Positions 1 through 7,928 of a DNA stretch of 64,000 bases are shown here, piece by piece. Origin of the DNA: CAYTBN01 sp964542165 (lineage in GTDB: Bacteria > Myxococcota_A > UBA796 > UBA9615 > CAYRNR01). A program made the position numbers and the translations under genes. Where the stretch lies: positions 1 through 64,000 of the forward strand of contig CAZITQ010000005.1 in the NCBI GenBank assembly GCA_964542165.1, given 5' to 3'. Positions within the stretch are counted from its first letter, which is position 1, and each line of letters starts with the position of its first letter. The notes beneath the pieces were generated by a model. It was not told the DNA's origin and did no database searches. It saw only the letters and a program-made list of their open reading frames with translations.

Positions 1-135
1 GTCGCCCGTGGCGTCGTCGTCGCCCGTGGCATCGTCGTCAGCCTCCTCGGGCGGGCAGCCCGTGGTCAGGAGTACAGGAGACGCCAACAGCAGGACGAGA
101 GCGGGGAGCAGCCAGCAACGCAGCACGGGGATCAT
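1..135 (-). CDS. Asp-rich lipoprotein, N-terminal fragment (runs off window)
   Basis: Only the first 45 codons lie in the window; the gene continues beyond base 1. The start is the ATG whose complement is at 133-135. The product begins with a hydrophobic signal segment (residues 8-25) ending in a lipobox, LTTG followed by Cys27. After it comes CPPEEADDD and then repeated ATGDDD units. This lipobox-plus-poly-Asp tether recurs in six other lipoproteins of the window, so the protein is probably an outer-membrane or surface lipoprotein. The functional domain is outside the window, so no role can be given. The DNA encoding the tether is a GTC/CGTCGTC tandem repeat. Confidence 0.75.
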   Translation of the reverse strand, partial: MIPVLRCWLLPALVLLLASPVLLTTGCPPEEADDDATGDDDATGD

Positions 136-197
136 CGAACGGTCCTCCCTCGACGAAGATCATACCGCCGATCGGTACCCGGAGATGGGGATCGGGG

Positions 198-1463
198 CTA
201 CTGGGGTGGCGGCTCGACCCCCGGTGGGGGCTCGACGCTGGGACCGGGGGGCGGGAGCTCGTGTTCGGGGGGGGCGGGGGCCTTGTCCTCGCTTTCCTCG
301 CCTTCCGCGCCGGCTTCGGGGGGGACGTAGGTGCGGGGGGCGTACAGGGAGGCGCCTTGCGGAGGTGGGCCGGCGGCGGCCAGGGCCTCGGCCAGGGCCT
401 CACCCAGCAGGTGGTGACCCTCGGCGGTGGGGTGGACCTGGTCCATGAACCAGGCGATCCCGGCCTCGTGCTCCTTGAAGTACTGGGGTCCATCGACCAG
501 GGGCGCGTCCACGTCCTCGGCCACCTGGCGCATGGCGGCCCGGTAGTTGCGGATGGTCTCCGGCGGGGGCACCCGGTCGAAGTCCAGGGGCGCCGGCAGC
601 ATCAGGAACACCGGGCGCGCTCCCAGCTCGTCGGTCAGGCGGCAGATCTCCCGCAGGTTGGCCTCGTAGTCGGCGAGCGGAACCCGGCAGTCGGACCCGT
701 CGGGGGCCATGCCGATGTCCTCCTTGCCGCCGATCCAGGGCACCTTCTGGGTCGGGATGAAGGGGCGCATCACCCGCAGCATCAGCCGGTAGGTGGCCAG
801 GTGGGCCAGCAGGTCATGGAGCAGGGGGGCGTCGATCTCGCCGTCTCCCTGGGCCTCGTCGAAGGCCTTGCGGGCATAGATGTCGCTCCAGATCGTGCCG
901 ACCACGACCCAGGACGGCTCCACCTCCAGGCCGAACATCTCGAGGGTGTCGTAGGACTGGCCGGTGTCGTAGCCGGGGGTGGCGCCGATGACCGGGGTCA
1001 CCGGGCGGCCCCAGGCCTCGGCCAGGCTCTCGGCGGCGACGGTCGAGAACACGTCCTTCATCTGGACGTTGTGGCCGAAGATGCTCGAGTCCCCCAGGGA
1101 CATCAGACGGACCTCGCCCGCCTGAAGGGGCTGGAGCTCGGGACCGCGCAGCTGCATGGAGTTGACCACGATCTCGTAGCCGTCGTGGGTGATGATCTCC
1201 TCGCCGGGGGCCAGCGACCAGCCGAGGGCCTCGTCCTCGACCATGGGCAGCACGTGGCCCAGGTTCTCCTGCTCCCGTTCCACCAGGGCCTCGAAGGAAG
1301 ATGCGTCCCCGGGCCCGGGGCTGGGCATGTTCCGCACCCGGTCCGGCCGCACGACCTCGACGCCGAGGGAGGCGACCTCCAGCAGCAGCAGCCCCAGCAG
1401 GACCGCGACCAGGCGGAAGGCACATCCGCGCGCGCTGCGGGTCTTGTTCGGCGTCTCACCCAT
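198..1463 (-). CDS. SGNH/GDSL-hydrolase-like membrane-anchored protein
   Basis: The 421-residue product has one N-terminal membrane anchor (about residues 16-36) and an extracytoplasmic domain. GDSSIFG at about residue 121 resembles the SGNH block I (nucleophile Ser in GDS), and DQVHPTAEGH near residue 360 resembles block V with the catalytic Asp and His. This is the layout of SGNH acyl-esterases and of AlgJ/AlgX-like polysaccharide O-acetyl-modifying proteins. The C-terminal 55 residues are Pro/Glu-rich and low in complexity. ATG at 1463 is chosen over an upstream TTG because GAGGGG precedes it. The gene is divergent from the membrane glycosyltransferase-like gene at 1613. The fold is reasonably supported by the two motifs; the substrate is unknown. 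Confidence 0.65.
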   Translation of the reverse strand: MGETPNKTRSARGCAFRLVAVLLGLLLLEVASLGVEVVRPDRVRNMPSPGPGDASSFEALVEREQENLGHVLPMVEDEALGWSLAPGEEIITHDGYEIVVNSMQLRGPELQPLQAGEVRLMSLGDSSIFGHNVQMKDVFSTVAAESLAEAWGRPVTPVIGATPGYDTGQSYDTLEMFGLEVEPSWVVVGTIWSDIYARKAFDEAQGDGEIDAPLLHDLLAHLATYRLMLRVMRPFIPTQKVPWIGGKEDIGMAPDGSDCRVPLADYEANLREICRLTDELGARPVFLMLPAPLDFDRVPPPETIRNYRAAMRQVAEDVDAPLVDGPQYFKEHEAGIAWFMDQVHPTAEGHHLLGEALAEALAAAGPPPQGASLYAPRTYVPPEAGAEGEESEDKAPAPPEHELPPPGPSVEPPPGVEPPPQ

Positions 1464-1612
1464 CCCGGCAGCCCCTCTACCCGCCAAACCGGTCGGCGGG
1501 TTCCTGATCGTAGGAATCGGCGGGGGGGAGGGTCAAGGCACGGGAGGGAAGGGCCCCCCGCCGTGGCACGCGGCAAGTGATGGGCCAACCCTGATGCTGC
1601 TACGCTGGTCGG

Positions 1613-3553
1613 GTGTCCGAAATGACGGCCCCATCCCCCCCGGCTCCGCGTCCCCCGACCACCGGGATCGTGATCGCCTGTCTGGGCGTCCTGCTCCTGG
1701 GGTACGCGGTCGTGCACGTGCACTGGGTCGCCAGCAACGAGCAGCTGATCAAGTTCGACGTGGTCCACCACCTGGACGAGTACGCGGACTACCGCAACCT
1801 GGCCGACGCCATCGGCGAGGGCGTGGAGGGGATCGGGGCGCAGCTGAAGGAGCGGGTGAAGCTGCTGAACGTGCGGGCGGGCGCGCACCTGATGTGGCCC
1901 CGGCTGATGTACGCCCTGGGATCCGGGTTCGAGGCGGTGTTCGGCGGGGGGATCAAGGCGCCCCTGGTCGCCAACCTGTTCTTCGTGGGCGTGCTCGTGG
2001 CGGGGGTGTGGGGCGTGATGCGGCGGCTGGGCCGCGGGGTGGACCCGGCTCTGGGGCTGGTGGCGGGGGAGGGGACCCTGATCGCCCTGGGGCTGGGGCT
2101 GTTCTACCCGGGCTCCTTCGGGCCCCTGCGGCTGTATGGACAGTACGCGCCCCTGGGCTGCTGCGCGGTGGGGGTGCTGGCGCTGCTGATGGCCAGCCGG
2201 GGATTCGCGAGGCACTGGATCGTGCTGGCGCTGGGTCTCGCGGCCGGGGCGACGATGCTGATCAAGCCCCTGCTGCCGTTCTACCTGCTGCTGCCGCTGC
2301 TCTACGCCCTGGTCCTGGCGGCGGTGCGCGAGCCCCGGGAGGGGATCCCGGGGGACAGCCGGGTGAGGCGGCTGGGGTTCGCGATTGGCGCGGGGGTGAT
2401 CGTCATCGCCCTGAGCTACGTCTGGCTCGCCGGCCGCGTGCTGGACGTGGTCCAGGAGTCGGCGGCCCACCTGGTGCCGGCGCAGAACCTGTTCGCCGAC
2501 GGGGTGCCCAACCCCCACAGCGAGGACTACCCGGCCTGGTCCCTGGCCTGGCTGAGCTACCACCTGCGGGCGGGGATCGCGGGGCTGGGGCCGGCGGGGT
2601 GCCTGGGGCTGGTGGCCGGGCTCGGCGCGATGGTGTGGAAGCGCCGCGCCCTGGGGGTCGTTGCCCGCCACGACCGGATCCTCCTGCTGCTGGCCGCCTT
2701 CGGGGCGCCCCTGCTGCTGACGTTGGTGTCCTCCAAGGAGGCCCGGTTCCTGTTCCCGGTCTACCCCTTCGTGGCCCTGGTCAGTGCGCTGGGGCTGATG
2801 GCATTGCCGGCCCTCTGGCGACGGCTGGCGGCAGGTGGGCTGACGGCGCTGGGGATCGCCACGATGCTGGCGCTCTCCTACAGCCCGTCCTTCGACGACG
2901 CCGTCCAGCGCTGGTGCTGGGAGCACCTGGGCGGCGAGGAGGGGGACCTGTGGGCCGGGGCGCCGGGGGAGAGACGATTCCCCGGGCTTCGGGAGAGCGA
3001 GAAGGCCGCAGTCGACCGGTTCGGCTCCGGAGAATCCCTGAAGATTGCCTACTTCGCCGTCCCCCAGGGCGACGACCGGATGGACGACCGCATCGACTGG
3101 GTGCGGGAGCACGCCGTGCGGACCAAGATCGGGCTGGGCTGCATCACCGAGGACTGGAACCCCTTCATGGCGGTGGAAGCCCGGGAGGGGCTGTGCCACC
3201 TGGAGACCATCGACCTGCGGTTCTACGATCCCGGCTACCTGGCATCGGCGACCTTCGACATGATCGTGGTCTTCCACCATCCAGAGGCCTTCGAGGAGTT
3301 CGATCCGCCCTACGAGACCCGGGCCGGTGAGCCGATGCCCGAGATCGCCTACGCCCGGACGACCGAGGAGCTGGACGGGTTCATGGAGCCGGCCGGCCTG
3401 GGGCGCGTGGAGGGCAGCTCCTACCATCAGGACACCTTCGAGCATCCGGTCGACGTGTACATCTACGTCGACCTGGATCGGCCACCGGTGGAACCGACGT
3501 GGGAGGAGATGAAGGAGAACCTACGGAAGCTCGCCGATCCCGAGGACCCGTGA
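1613..3553 (+). CDS. Polytopic membrane protein, GT-C glycosyltransferase-like
   Basis: The protein has 646 residues. It starts with a membrane helix at residues 18-36, followed by a loop containing FDVVHHLDEYADYRN. Acidic residues in this first extracytoplasmic loop are typical of GT-C enzymes such as ArnT and PMT. About ten further hydrophobic segments follow up to residue 430, and then a soluble C-terminal domain of about 200 residues. Such enzymes transfer sugar from a polyprenyl-phosphate donor on the outer face of the inner membrane. The start is GTG at 1613; ATG at 1622 is the alternative. Its stop overlaps the next gene by 4 bp (GTGA), so the two are probably co-translated. The family assignment is by topology and loop acidity only. 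A more distant relative of similar layout is at 44025. Confidence 0.55.
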   Translation: MSEMTAPSPPAPRPPTTGIVIACLGVLLLGYAVVHVHWVASNEQLIKFDVVHHLDEYADYRNLADAIGEGVEGIGAQLKERVKLLNVRAGAHLMWPRLMYALGSGFEAVFGGGIKAPLVANLFFVGVLVAGVWGVMRRLGRGVDPALGLVAGEGTLIALGLGLFYPGSFGPLRLYGQYAPLGCCAVGVLALLMASRGFARHWIVLALGLAAGATMLIKPLLPFYLLLPLLYALVLAAVREPREGIPGDSRVRRLGFAIGAGVIVIALSYVWLAGRVLDVVQESAAHLVPAQNLFADGVPNPHSEDYPAWSLAWLSYHLRAGIAGLGPAGCLGLVAGLGAMVWKRRALGVVARHDRILLLLAAFGAPLLLTLVSSKEARFLFPVYPFVALVSALGLMALPALWRRLAAGGLTALGIATMLALSYSPSFDDAVQRWCWEHLGGEEGDLWAGAPGERRFPGLRESEKAAVDRFGSGESLKIAYFAVPQGDDRMDDRIDWVREHAVRTKIGLGCITEDWNPFMAVEAREGLCHLETIDLRFYDPGYLASATFDMIVVFHHPEAFEEFDPPYETRAGEPMPEIAYARTTEELDGFMEPAGLGRVEGSSYHQDTFEHPVDVYIYVDLDRPPVEPTWEEMKENLRKLADPEDP

Positions 3554-6282
3554 CCGCCCCCCCCGTCGATCCCCAGATCAGCCGCCCCCGCCCGGTCCCC
3601 GGCGGGGTCTGCCCGCGGGTGCTCCACGGCATCGACGTGGACGCCGGCGGCAACGCGTACCTGTGCTGCATCACCTGCACCGACGGCTGCGCGACCTCGC
3701 TGCGGCTGGGCAACGCCTACGACCAGGGGCTGCGGGCGGTGGTGGAAGGGGAGGGGGCTCACCGGGCCCGGGCGGGCCACTACTCCGGCGACCTGGCCGG
3801 CCTGTGCTGCGCCCACTGCGACTCCGCCACTCCGCCGGAACCCGGCGCCGCACCGCCCGACGACCCGGCGGAGTGGCTGTGGTTCCTGGAGCTGGAGCTG
3901 ACGCCGCGCTGCAACCTGGCGTGCCGGATGTGCGTGCACACCTTCCGGGCCTGGGAAGGGCGGCCGCTGCACGACGGTGTCGAGCGGGGCGCCGACGTGG
4001 ATCCGGACCGGTTCCGGGAGCTGGTGGACCAGTTCCACCGGCTCCACGACGGACCCAAGGAGGTCCGCCTCCAGTGGCTGGGCGAGCCCCTGCTCCACCC
4101 CCGGTGGGCCGAGCTGCTCCGCCACGCCTGCGCCGACCCGAACACGGCGGCCGTGCTGATCACCAACGGCGTGCTCCTGGACGGGGCGGCGAGCGAGGCG
4201 ATCCTGGAGACCCCCGGAGCGATCCGGGTCGAGCTGTCGATCAACGCGGCGTCGCCGGAGGGCTACCGGGAGGTCACCGGCGCGGACGGCTACGAGGGGG
4301 TCGTGGCGAACGTCCGCCGATTCCTGGAGCTGAGGAAGCACGCCGGGCGTGAGACCGACGTGGCGGTGCGGATCAAGACCCTCGCCATGCCCGAGACCGC
4401 TGGCGAGGTGGCCGACTTCCTCGCCCTGTGGCGCGGCGAACTGGACCGGCTGGGCTGCGAGCACTCCACCTGGTGGGACAACCAGGGCGCGGCGGCGCCC
4501 ACGGTCCTGTGCGTCAACTCCCTGTTCGCCGGGGGCTTTGCCCCCGCGGACGACCTGCTGGCCCGGGCCCGGGGGCATCGGGGCCCCGCGGATCGGCCGG
4601 CCCAGCTGTTCGCGGCCGAGCACCTGGAGCGCTCCGTCGGCCACCGCCCGGCGCGGGAGATCCGCGAGCGGTCCCTGGCGCCGCTGGAGGTCTTCCTGGC
4701 CGAGACCGGCGCCACCGACACCCCCCTGCTGGACGTCCAGGCCCTGGGGCTGGAGCTGCGGGAGGCGGCGGAGGAGGGGCAGGCCGCCTCGATCGTCGAC
4801 CGGGCCGCCGCCCGGTTCGCCGCGGGGCTGGACCGTCTGCTGGAGGGCGGCGGCCCGGCGTCCGCGGACGAGTGGCGACACCTCTCGGTCGTGGTGCGGG
4901 GGCTTCACCGCTGCCTGGCCGACCGGGGATATCCGCGGATCGGTGGTCCCCACGCCGACCTGGAGCGCCCCGCCGCCGCCCTGGTGGCCGCAGCCGCGGG
5001 GCGATTTCCCGGCACGGTTCGCGACGCGTTTTTGCCGCTGATCCGGGACGTGCTCGTGCCGGCCTGCGCCTTCCCCGCCGTCCCGGCCCACCGATCGACC
5101 CGCGCCGAGGCGGTCGCCACTTACCTCGGGGGGCTCCCGGACGGGGAGGTGGATCGACGGACCCTCGCGTACTGGTCCGCCGCGTCCGGGCTCGCCACCG
5201 CGGGGGCGGAGGGCGGGAGTCTCCAGACGCTGGGTGGGGCGGCCGAGGCGTTCGCCCGGGCGACCATCGATCTCGCGGCGGATCTCGATCACGAGGACGA
5301 CTGGCTCGACGTCCAGCGGGTCTTCCTGGCGACGATCGGGGCGGTCCCGGGATTCGCCTCCCCCGACGCCCCGGCCCAGCGGGTGCCCCTGGACGTGGCC
5401 TGCCTGGCGCTGCTGCAGGGGGCTGTCGACCTGCCCGGCGAGCGGGTGGCCAGCGAGGTGGTCACCCTGGTGCGGTCCGTCGTGATGCCCGTGGCCGGGC
5501 TGCGCAGCGTGACGGGACGCACGCGGGAGACAGCGGCGATCCTGGAGGCCATGACCGAGCGCGGGGGCGCGGCGGCCGGCCCTGTGATCCCGTTGCTCGC
5601 GCCGCTCTTCCGGGCCCGGGCCGCCGTCCGTCGTAGACCCTCGGTTCCCTACGTTCAGCGAACCCTACGGGAGCTCCGCGACGCCCTCGAGACGAGCACC
5701 CAGCTGGGTGCCCCGGCGGGCTCGTCCCGCCGTGCCGCCTCGGAGCTTGGAAGACCACGGCGGGCCGAGGCCGCCGGGGCACCCGACATCTTGGCGATGA
5801 CGCTGCCTCTGGCCGGGCGGATCCCCGCCGCGGAGCGGTGGGACGGGGCACGTCAGGAGCTCGATGCGATTCGAGGACTCCTGGGCCTGGAGCCCGATGC
5901 CCGAGAGGTATTCGGCTTCCGCCCGATGGAGCCGTCCGTCCACTTCACCGACGAGGTCGATGCTCCGCGCCGGTTGCGGGTCCAGGAGGGCGGCGCCCTG
6001 TCCGTCGGCGTGCCTTACACACTCCCCGTCGGTCGATCACAGCCCCAGATCGGCATCGCGGTGATGGACCCCGACGGTCAGGTGATCCACGGACCCAACA
6101 CCACCTCCCTCGGCGTGGACACCACGGCCATCCCACCCGTCGGCGTGGCCTGGTTCGAGACACCCCGGTGCCGGCTAGAGCCGGGCACCTACCTCGTGGC
6201 CGCCGGCCTCTTCGACCACCACGGTGACCGGTGCTGGGCCTTCTCCCCCCGGCTCGCGGAGCTCGTCGTCATCGGGAAATGA
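3550..6282 (+). CDS. Large radical SAM protein with N-terminal SPASM-like domain and Wzt-C-like C-terminus
   Basis: The 910-residue product starts at the GTG at 3550, inside the GTGA overlap with the upstream gene. Residues 20-97 look like a complete SPASM-type auxiliary Fe-S domain: CPRVLHGIDVDAGGNAYLCC, then LGNAYDQGL, then CCAHC. This module normally lies C-terminal to the radical SAM core. The core follows, with CxxxCxxC as CNLACRMC (Cys121, 125, 128). A long alpha-helical middle section (about residues 370-790) is not recognised. The last 110 residues, from about HFTDEVDAP to GTYLVAAGLFDHHG, resemble the beta-sandwich O-antigen-binding domain of Wzt ABC proteins. The enzyme may therefore modify a glycan or lipid-linked glycan, but no substrate can be named. 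The fusion order is unusual. Confidence 0.7.
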   Translation: MTAPPVDPQISRPRPVPGGVCPRVLHGIDVDAGGNAYLCCITCTDGCATSLRLGNAYDQGLRAVVEGEGAHRARAGHYSGDLAGLCCAHCDSATPPEPGAAPPDDPAEWLWFLELELTPRCNLACRMCVHTFRAWEGRPLHDGVERGADVDPDRFRELVDQFHRLHDGPKEVRLQWLGEPLLHPRWAELLRHACADPNTAAVLITNGVLLDGAASEAILETPGAIRVELSINAASPEGYREVTGADGYEGVVANVRRFLELRKHAGRETDVAVRIKTLAMPETAGEVADFLALWRGELDRLGCEHSTWWDNQGAAAPTVLCVNSLFAGGFAPADDLLARARGHRGPADRPAQLFAAEHLERSVGHRPAREIRERSLAPLEVFLAETGATDTPLLDVQALGLELREAAEEGQAASIVDRAAARFAAGLDRLLEGGGPASADEWRHLSVVVRGLHRCLADRGYPRIGGPHADLERPAAALVAAAAGRFPGTVRDAFLPLIRDVLVPACAFPAVPAHRSTRAEAVATYLGGLPDGEVDRRTLAYWSAASGLATAGAEGGSLQTLGGAAEAFARATIDLAADLDHEDDWLDVQRVFLATIGAVPGFASPDAPAQRVPLDVACLALLQGAVDLPGERVASEVVTLVRSVVMPVAGLRSVTGRTRETAAILEAMTERGGAAAGPVIPLLAPLFRARAAVRRRPSVPYVQRTLRELRDALETSTQLGAPAGSSRRAASELGRPRRAEAAGAPDILAMTLPLAGRIPAAERWDGARQELDAIRGLLGLEPDAREVFGFRPMEPSVHFTDEVDAPRRLRVQEGGALSVGVPYTLPVGRSQPQIGIAVMDPDGQVIHGPNTTSLGVDTTAIPPVGVAWFETPRCRLEPGTYLVAAGLFDHHGDRCWAFSPRLAELVVIGK

Positions 6283-6316
6283 ACGCTTCCTAGCGGCGAA
6301 CCACCGTCGAATTCTG

Positions 6317-6348
6317 TTGACGGCGGAGTGTGTACCATGTAGTACACA
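6317..6348 (+). promoter_or_regulatory. Promoter with palindromic operator for the XRE regulator
   Basis: A -35-like TTGACG at 6317-6322 is followed, 17 bases later, by a weak -10-like TAGTAC at 6340-6345. Overlapping it is an inverted repeat, TGTGTAC (6329-6335), six bases, GTACACA (6342-6348), with perfect arms. It ends 4 bp before the start codon of the XRE gene. Autorepression by the encoded helix-turn-helix protein is the simplest reading. The palindrome is seen directly; its role is inferred. Confidence 0.55.
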
Positions 6349-6352
6349 GTAC

Positions 6353-6715
6353 ATGACCGACGGACAGGCCTTTGGCGAATACATCCGGACGCGGAGGGAA
6401 GAGCTCCGGGCCGAGGACCGCCGCTTCTCGGTGAGGCAGGTGGCCACCCGGATCGGGGTCCAGCCCTCCTACCTGAGCAAGGTGGAGCGCGGCGAGGTCG
6501 CGCCTCCGGGCGAGGCCACGATCCAGGCCCTGGCCGCCGAGCTGGGCGAGGACCCGGACGTGCTGCTGGCGCTGGGGGGCAAGGTCTCCAGCGATCTGCA
6601 GCGGGTCATCCGGCAGCGGCCCGCCCTGTTCGCCCAGCTGATCCGCGATCTGAAGGACATGCCGGATCACGCGGTCCTGCGCCTGGTGCGCGAGGTCCGC
6701 GACGGAGACTGGTAG
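6353..6715 (+). CDS. XRE-family helix-turn-helix transcriptional regulator
   Basis: This 120-residue protein has an N-terminal HTH of the XRE/Cro type (residues 8-66). It contains SVRQVATRIGVQPSYLSKVE, the usual helix 2-turn-helix 3 pattern, then an 'ALAAELGEDPDVLLALGGK' segment. The C-terminal 50 residues (residues 75-120, with RPALFAQLIRDLKDMP) are likely a dimerisation region. The start is the ATG at 6353 immediately after the palindrome. The next gene begins 25 bp downstream behind a strong ribosome-binding site, so the two are probably an operon. The regulon is unknown beyond likely autoregulation. Confidence 0.85.
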   Translation: MTDGQAFGEYIRTRREELRAEDRRFSVRQVATRIGVQPSYLSKVERGEVAPPGEATIQALAAELGEDPDVLLALGGKVSSDLQRVIRQRPALFAQLIRDLKDMPDHAVLRLVREVRDGDW

Positions 6716-6740
6716 CCGCGAAGCGGCGAAGGAGGTGCCC

Positions 6741-7787
6741 ATGATCGAGCTGAAGCACGACGCCCTGGTGTTCGCGTTCCCCGAGGTCCATCCCCGGGCG
6801 AAGCTGACCATCGACGTCCAGCGCACCCTGCGCATCCCGGACGACGATCGCGCCTACCCCCTCCCCCCCGGGCTGGGGCGCTTCCCCCTGCGCCACGTGG
6901 ACGACTTCGCCCAGGGGGTGCCCGAGCGCTGGATCACCCACGGCGGGGTGATGCTGCCCATGTACCAGTCCGAGGCCCTGTGGTTGAACTTCTCCACCGA
7001 CCACGTCGCCGACCGTGGGGTCTCCTACCCCTTCGCGATCAAGGTGGCCACCGGCAAGGTGGACGCGGTGACCGGTGAAGACTGGTCCGACGGCATCCAC
7101 CGGCGGCCCCAGGACTACATGGTGGCGCCCGAGCAGCCGTGGCTGGACGGCTACTGTGTGGAGGAGGGCTTCATCCGGCAGTTCGTGGCCATGCCGCTCG
7201 GAGCCGGCTACTCGGCCGAGGAGCAGATCAAGGGCAAGGCCGAGCATGGCGGGCTGCAGATCGTGGCCTACCCCATGAAGCGCGAGGTGTTCGAGCGGCG
7301 GTTCCCCAAGGTGCAGCAGCGCCGGAGGGCGATGCTGGCCGAGGAAGATATGGACATGTGCATGCCCTGTGCACCCGCCCCGTGCGCGGCCGCCCCCGAG
7401 ATGGGCCTGGCCCCGGGTGGGCGGATGCGACAGGAGATCACCGAGGACCCCTATGATCTGTCCGACTGGGATCTGACCGCGGGCAGCCGCTGCTTCGTCC
7501 ACCTGGCCAACTCGATGGTCTGGCGCGCCATCACCGGCGACGACCCGCCCACCACGCCGCCGACCGCGGCCGAGTACTCCCGCGCGGGTCTCCCCTGGTT
7601 CGACTACTACTCCGATGGCAAGGCCCTGCAGGGCTCCAGCAAGCTCGCCAAGCTCAAGAGCGTGCTGACCCTGGGCAAGGAGAAGGGCGACGTCCCCCTC
7701 CCCGAGAACGAGTCCCTCTCCCCCGACCACGTGGTCCAGCTGCGAAAGGGCCTCAAGAAGGGCCAGGTCAGGGAGGGGCGGTTCTGA
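6741..7787 (+). CDS. Conserved uncharacterised protein (XRE-linked family)
   Basis: The product is a 348-residue soluble protein. ATG at 6741 is preceded at the ideal distance by AAGGAGG (6729-6735); the in-frame GTG at 6735 lies inside that Shine-Dalgarno sequence and is unlikely to be the start. Striking blocks are GGVMLPMYQSEALWLNF, YPFAIKVATGKVDAVTG, PEQPWLDGY and RQFVAMPLG.GY..EEQ. I recall these as conserved in a widespread family of unknown function, often next to small HTH proteins. No catalytic motif is recognised. A cysteine-rich insert (MCMPCAPAPC) sits near residue 213. Co-transcription with the XRE gene suggests that it is the repressor's target. Confidence 0.7.
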   Translation: MIELKHDALVFAFPEVHPRAKLTIDVQRTLRIPDDDRAYPLPPGLGRFPLRHVDDFAQGVPERWITHGGVMLPMYQSEALWLNFSTDHVADRGVSYPFAIKVATGKVDAVTGEDWSDGIHRRPQDYMVAPEQPWLDGYCVEEGFIRQFVAMPLGAGYSAEEQIKGKAEHGGLQIVAYPMKREVFERRFPKVQQRRRAMLAEEDMDMCMPCAPAPCAAAPEMGLAPGGRMRQEITEDPYDLSDWDLTAGSRCFVHLANSMVWRAITGDDPPTTPPTAAEYSRAGLPWFDYYSDGKALQGSSKLAKLKSVLTLGKEKGDVPLPENESLSPDHVVQLRKGLKKGQVREGRF

Positions 7788-7844
7788 ACCGGTACCCGCC
7801 GGTCCATATTCGGTGGCCACGCCAGAACCCAGGAGAAGAAGAGC

Positions 7845-7928
7845 CTCTCGCCAAGCCGCAAAGACCGCAAAGGTAGGAGACCGTCAGGATCTTCCTGCGG
7901 CCCTTGCGCCTCTGCGCCTTTGCGAGAG
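7845..7928. repeat. Inverted-repeat element between convergent genes (terminator-like)
   Basis: Left arm 7845-7873 starts CTCTCGCCAAGCCGCAAAG. Right arm 7902-7928 is its imperfect reverse complement and ends CTTTGCGAGAG. The arms match over about 27 bases with a few mismatches. It resembles the 'CGCAAAG' type of dispersed intergenic repeat. It lies where the + strand operon ending at 7787 meets the - strand radical SAM operon, so it could terminate both. The stop codon of the - strand gene (7884-7886) lies inside it, so the last residues of that protein are encoded by the repeat. Confidence 0.6.
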
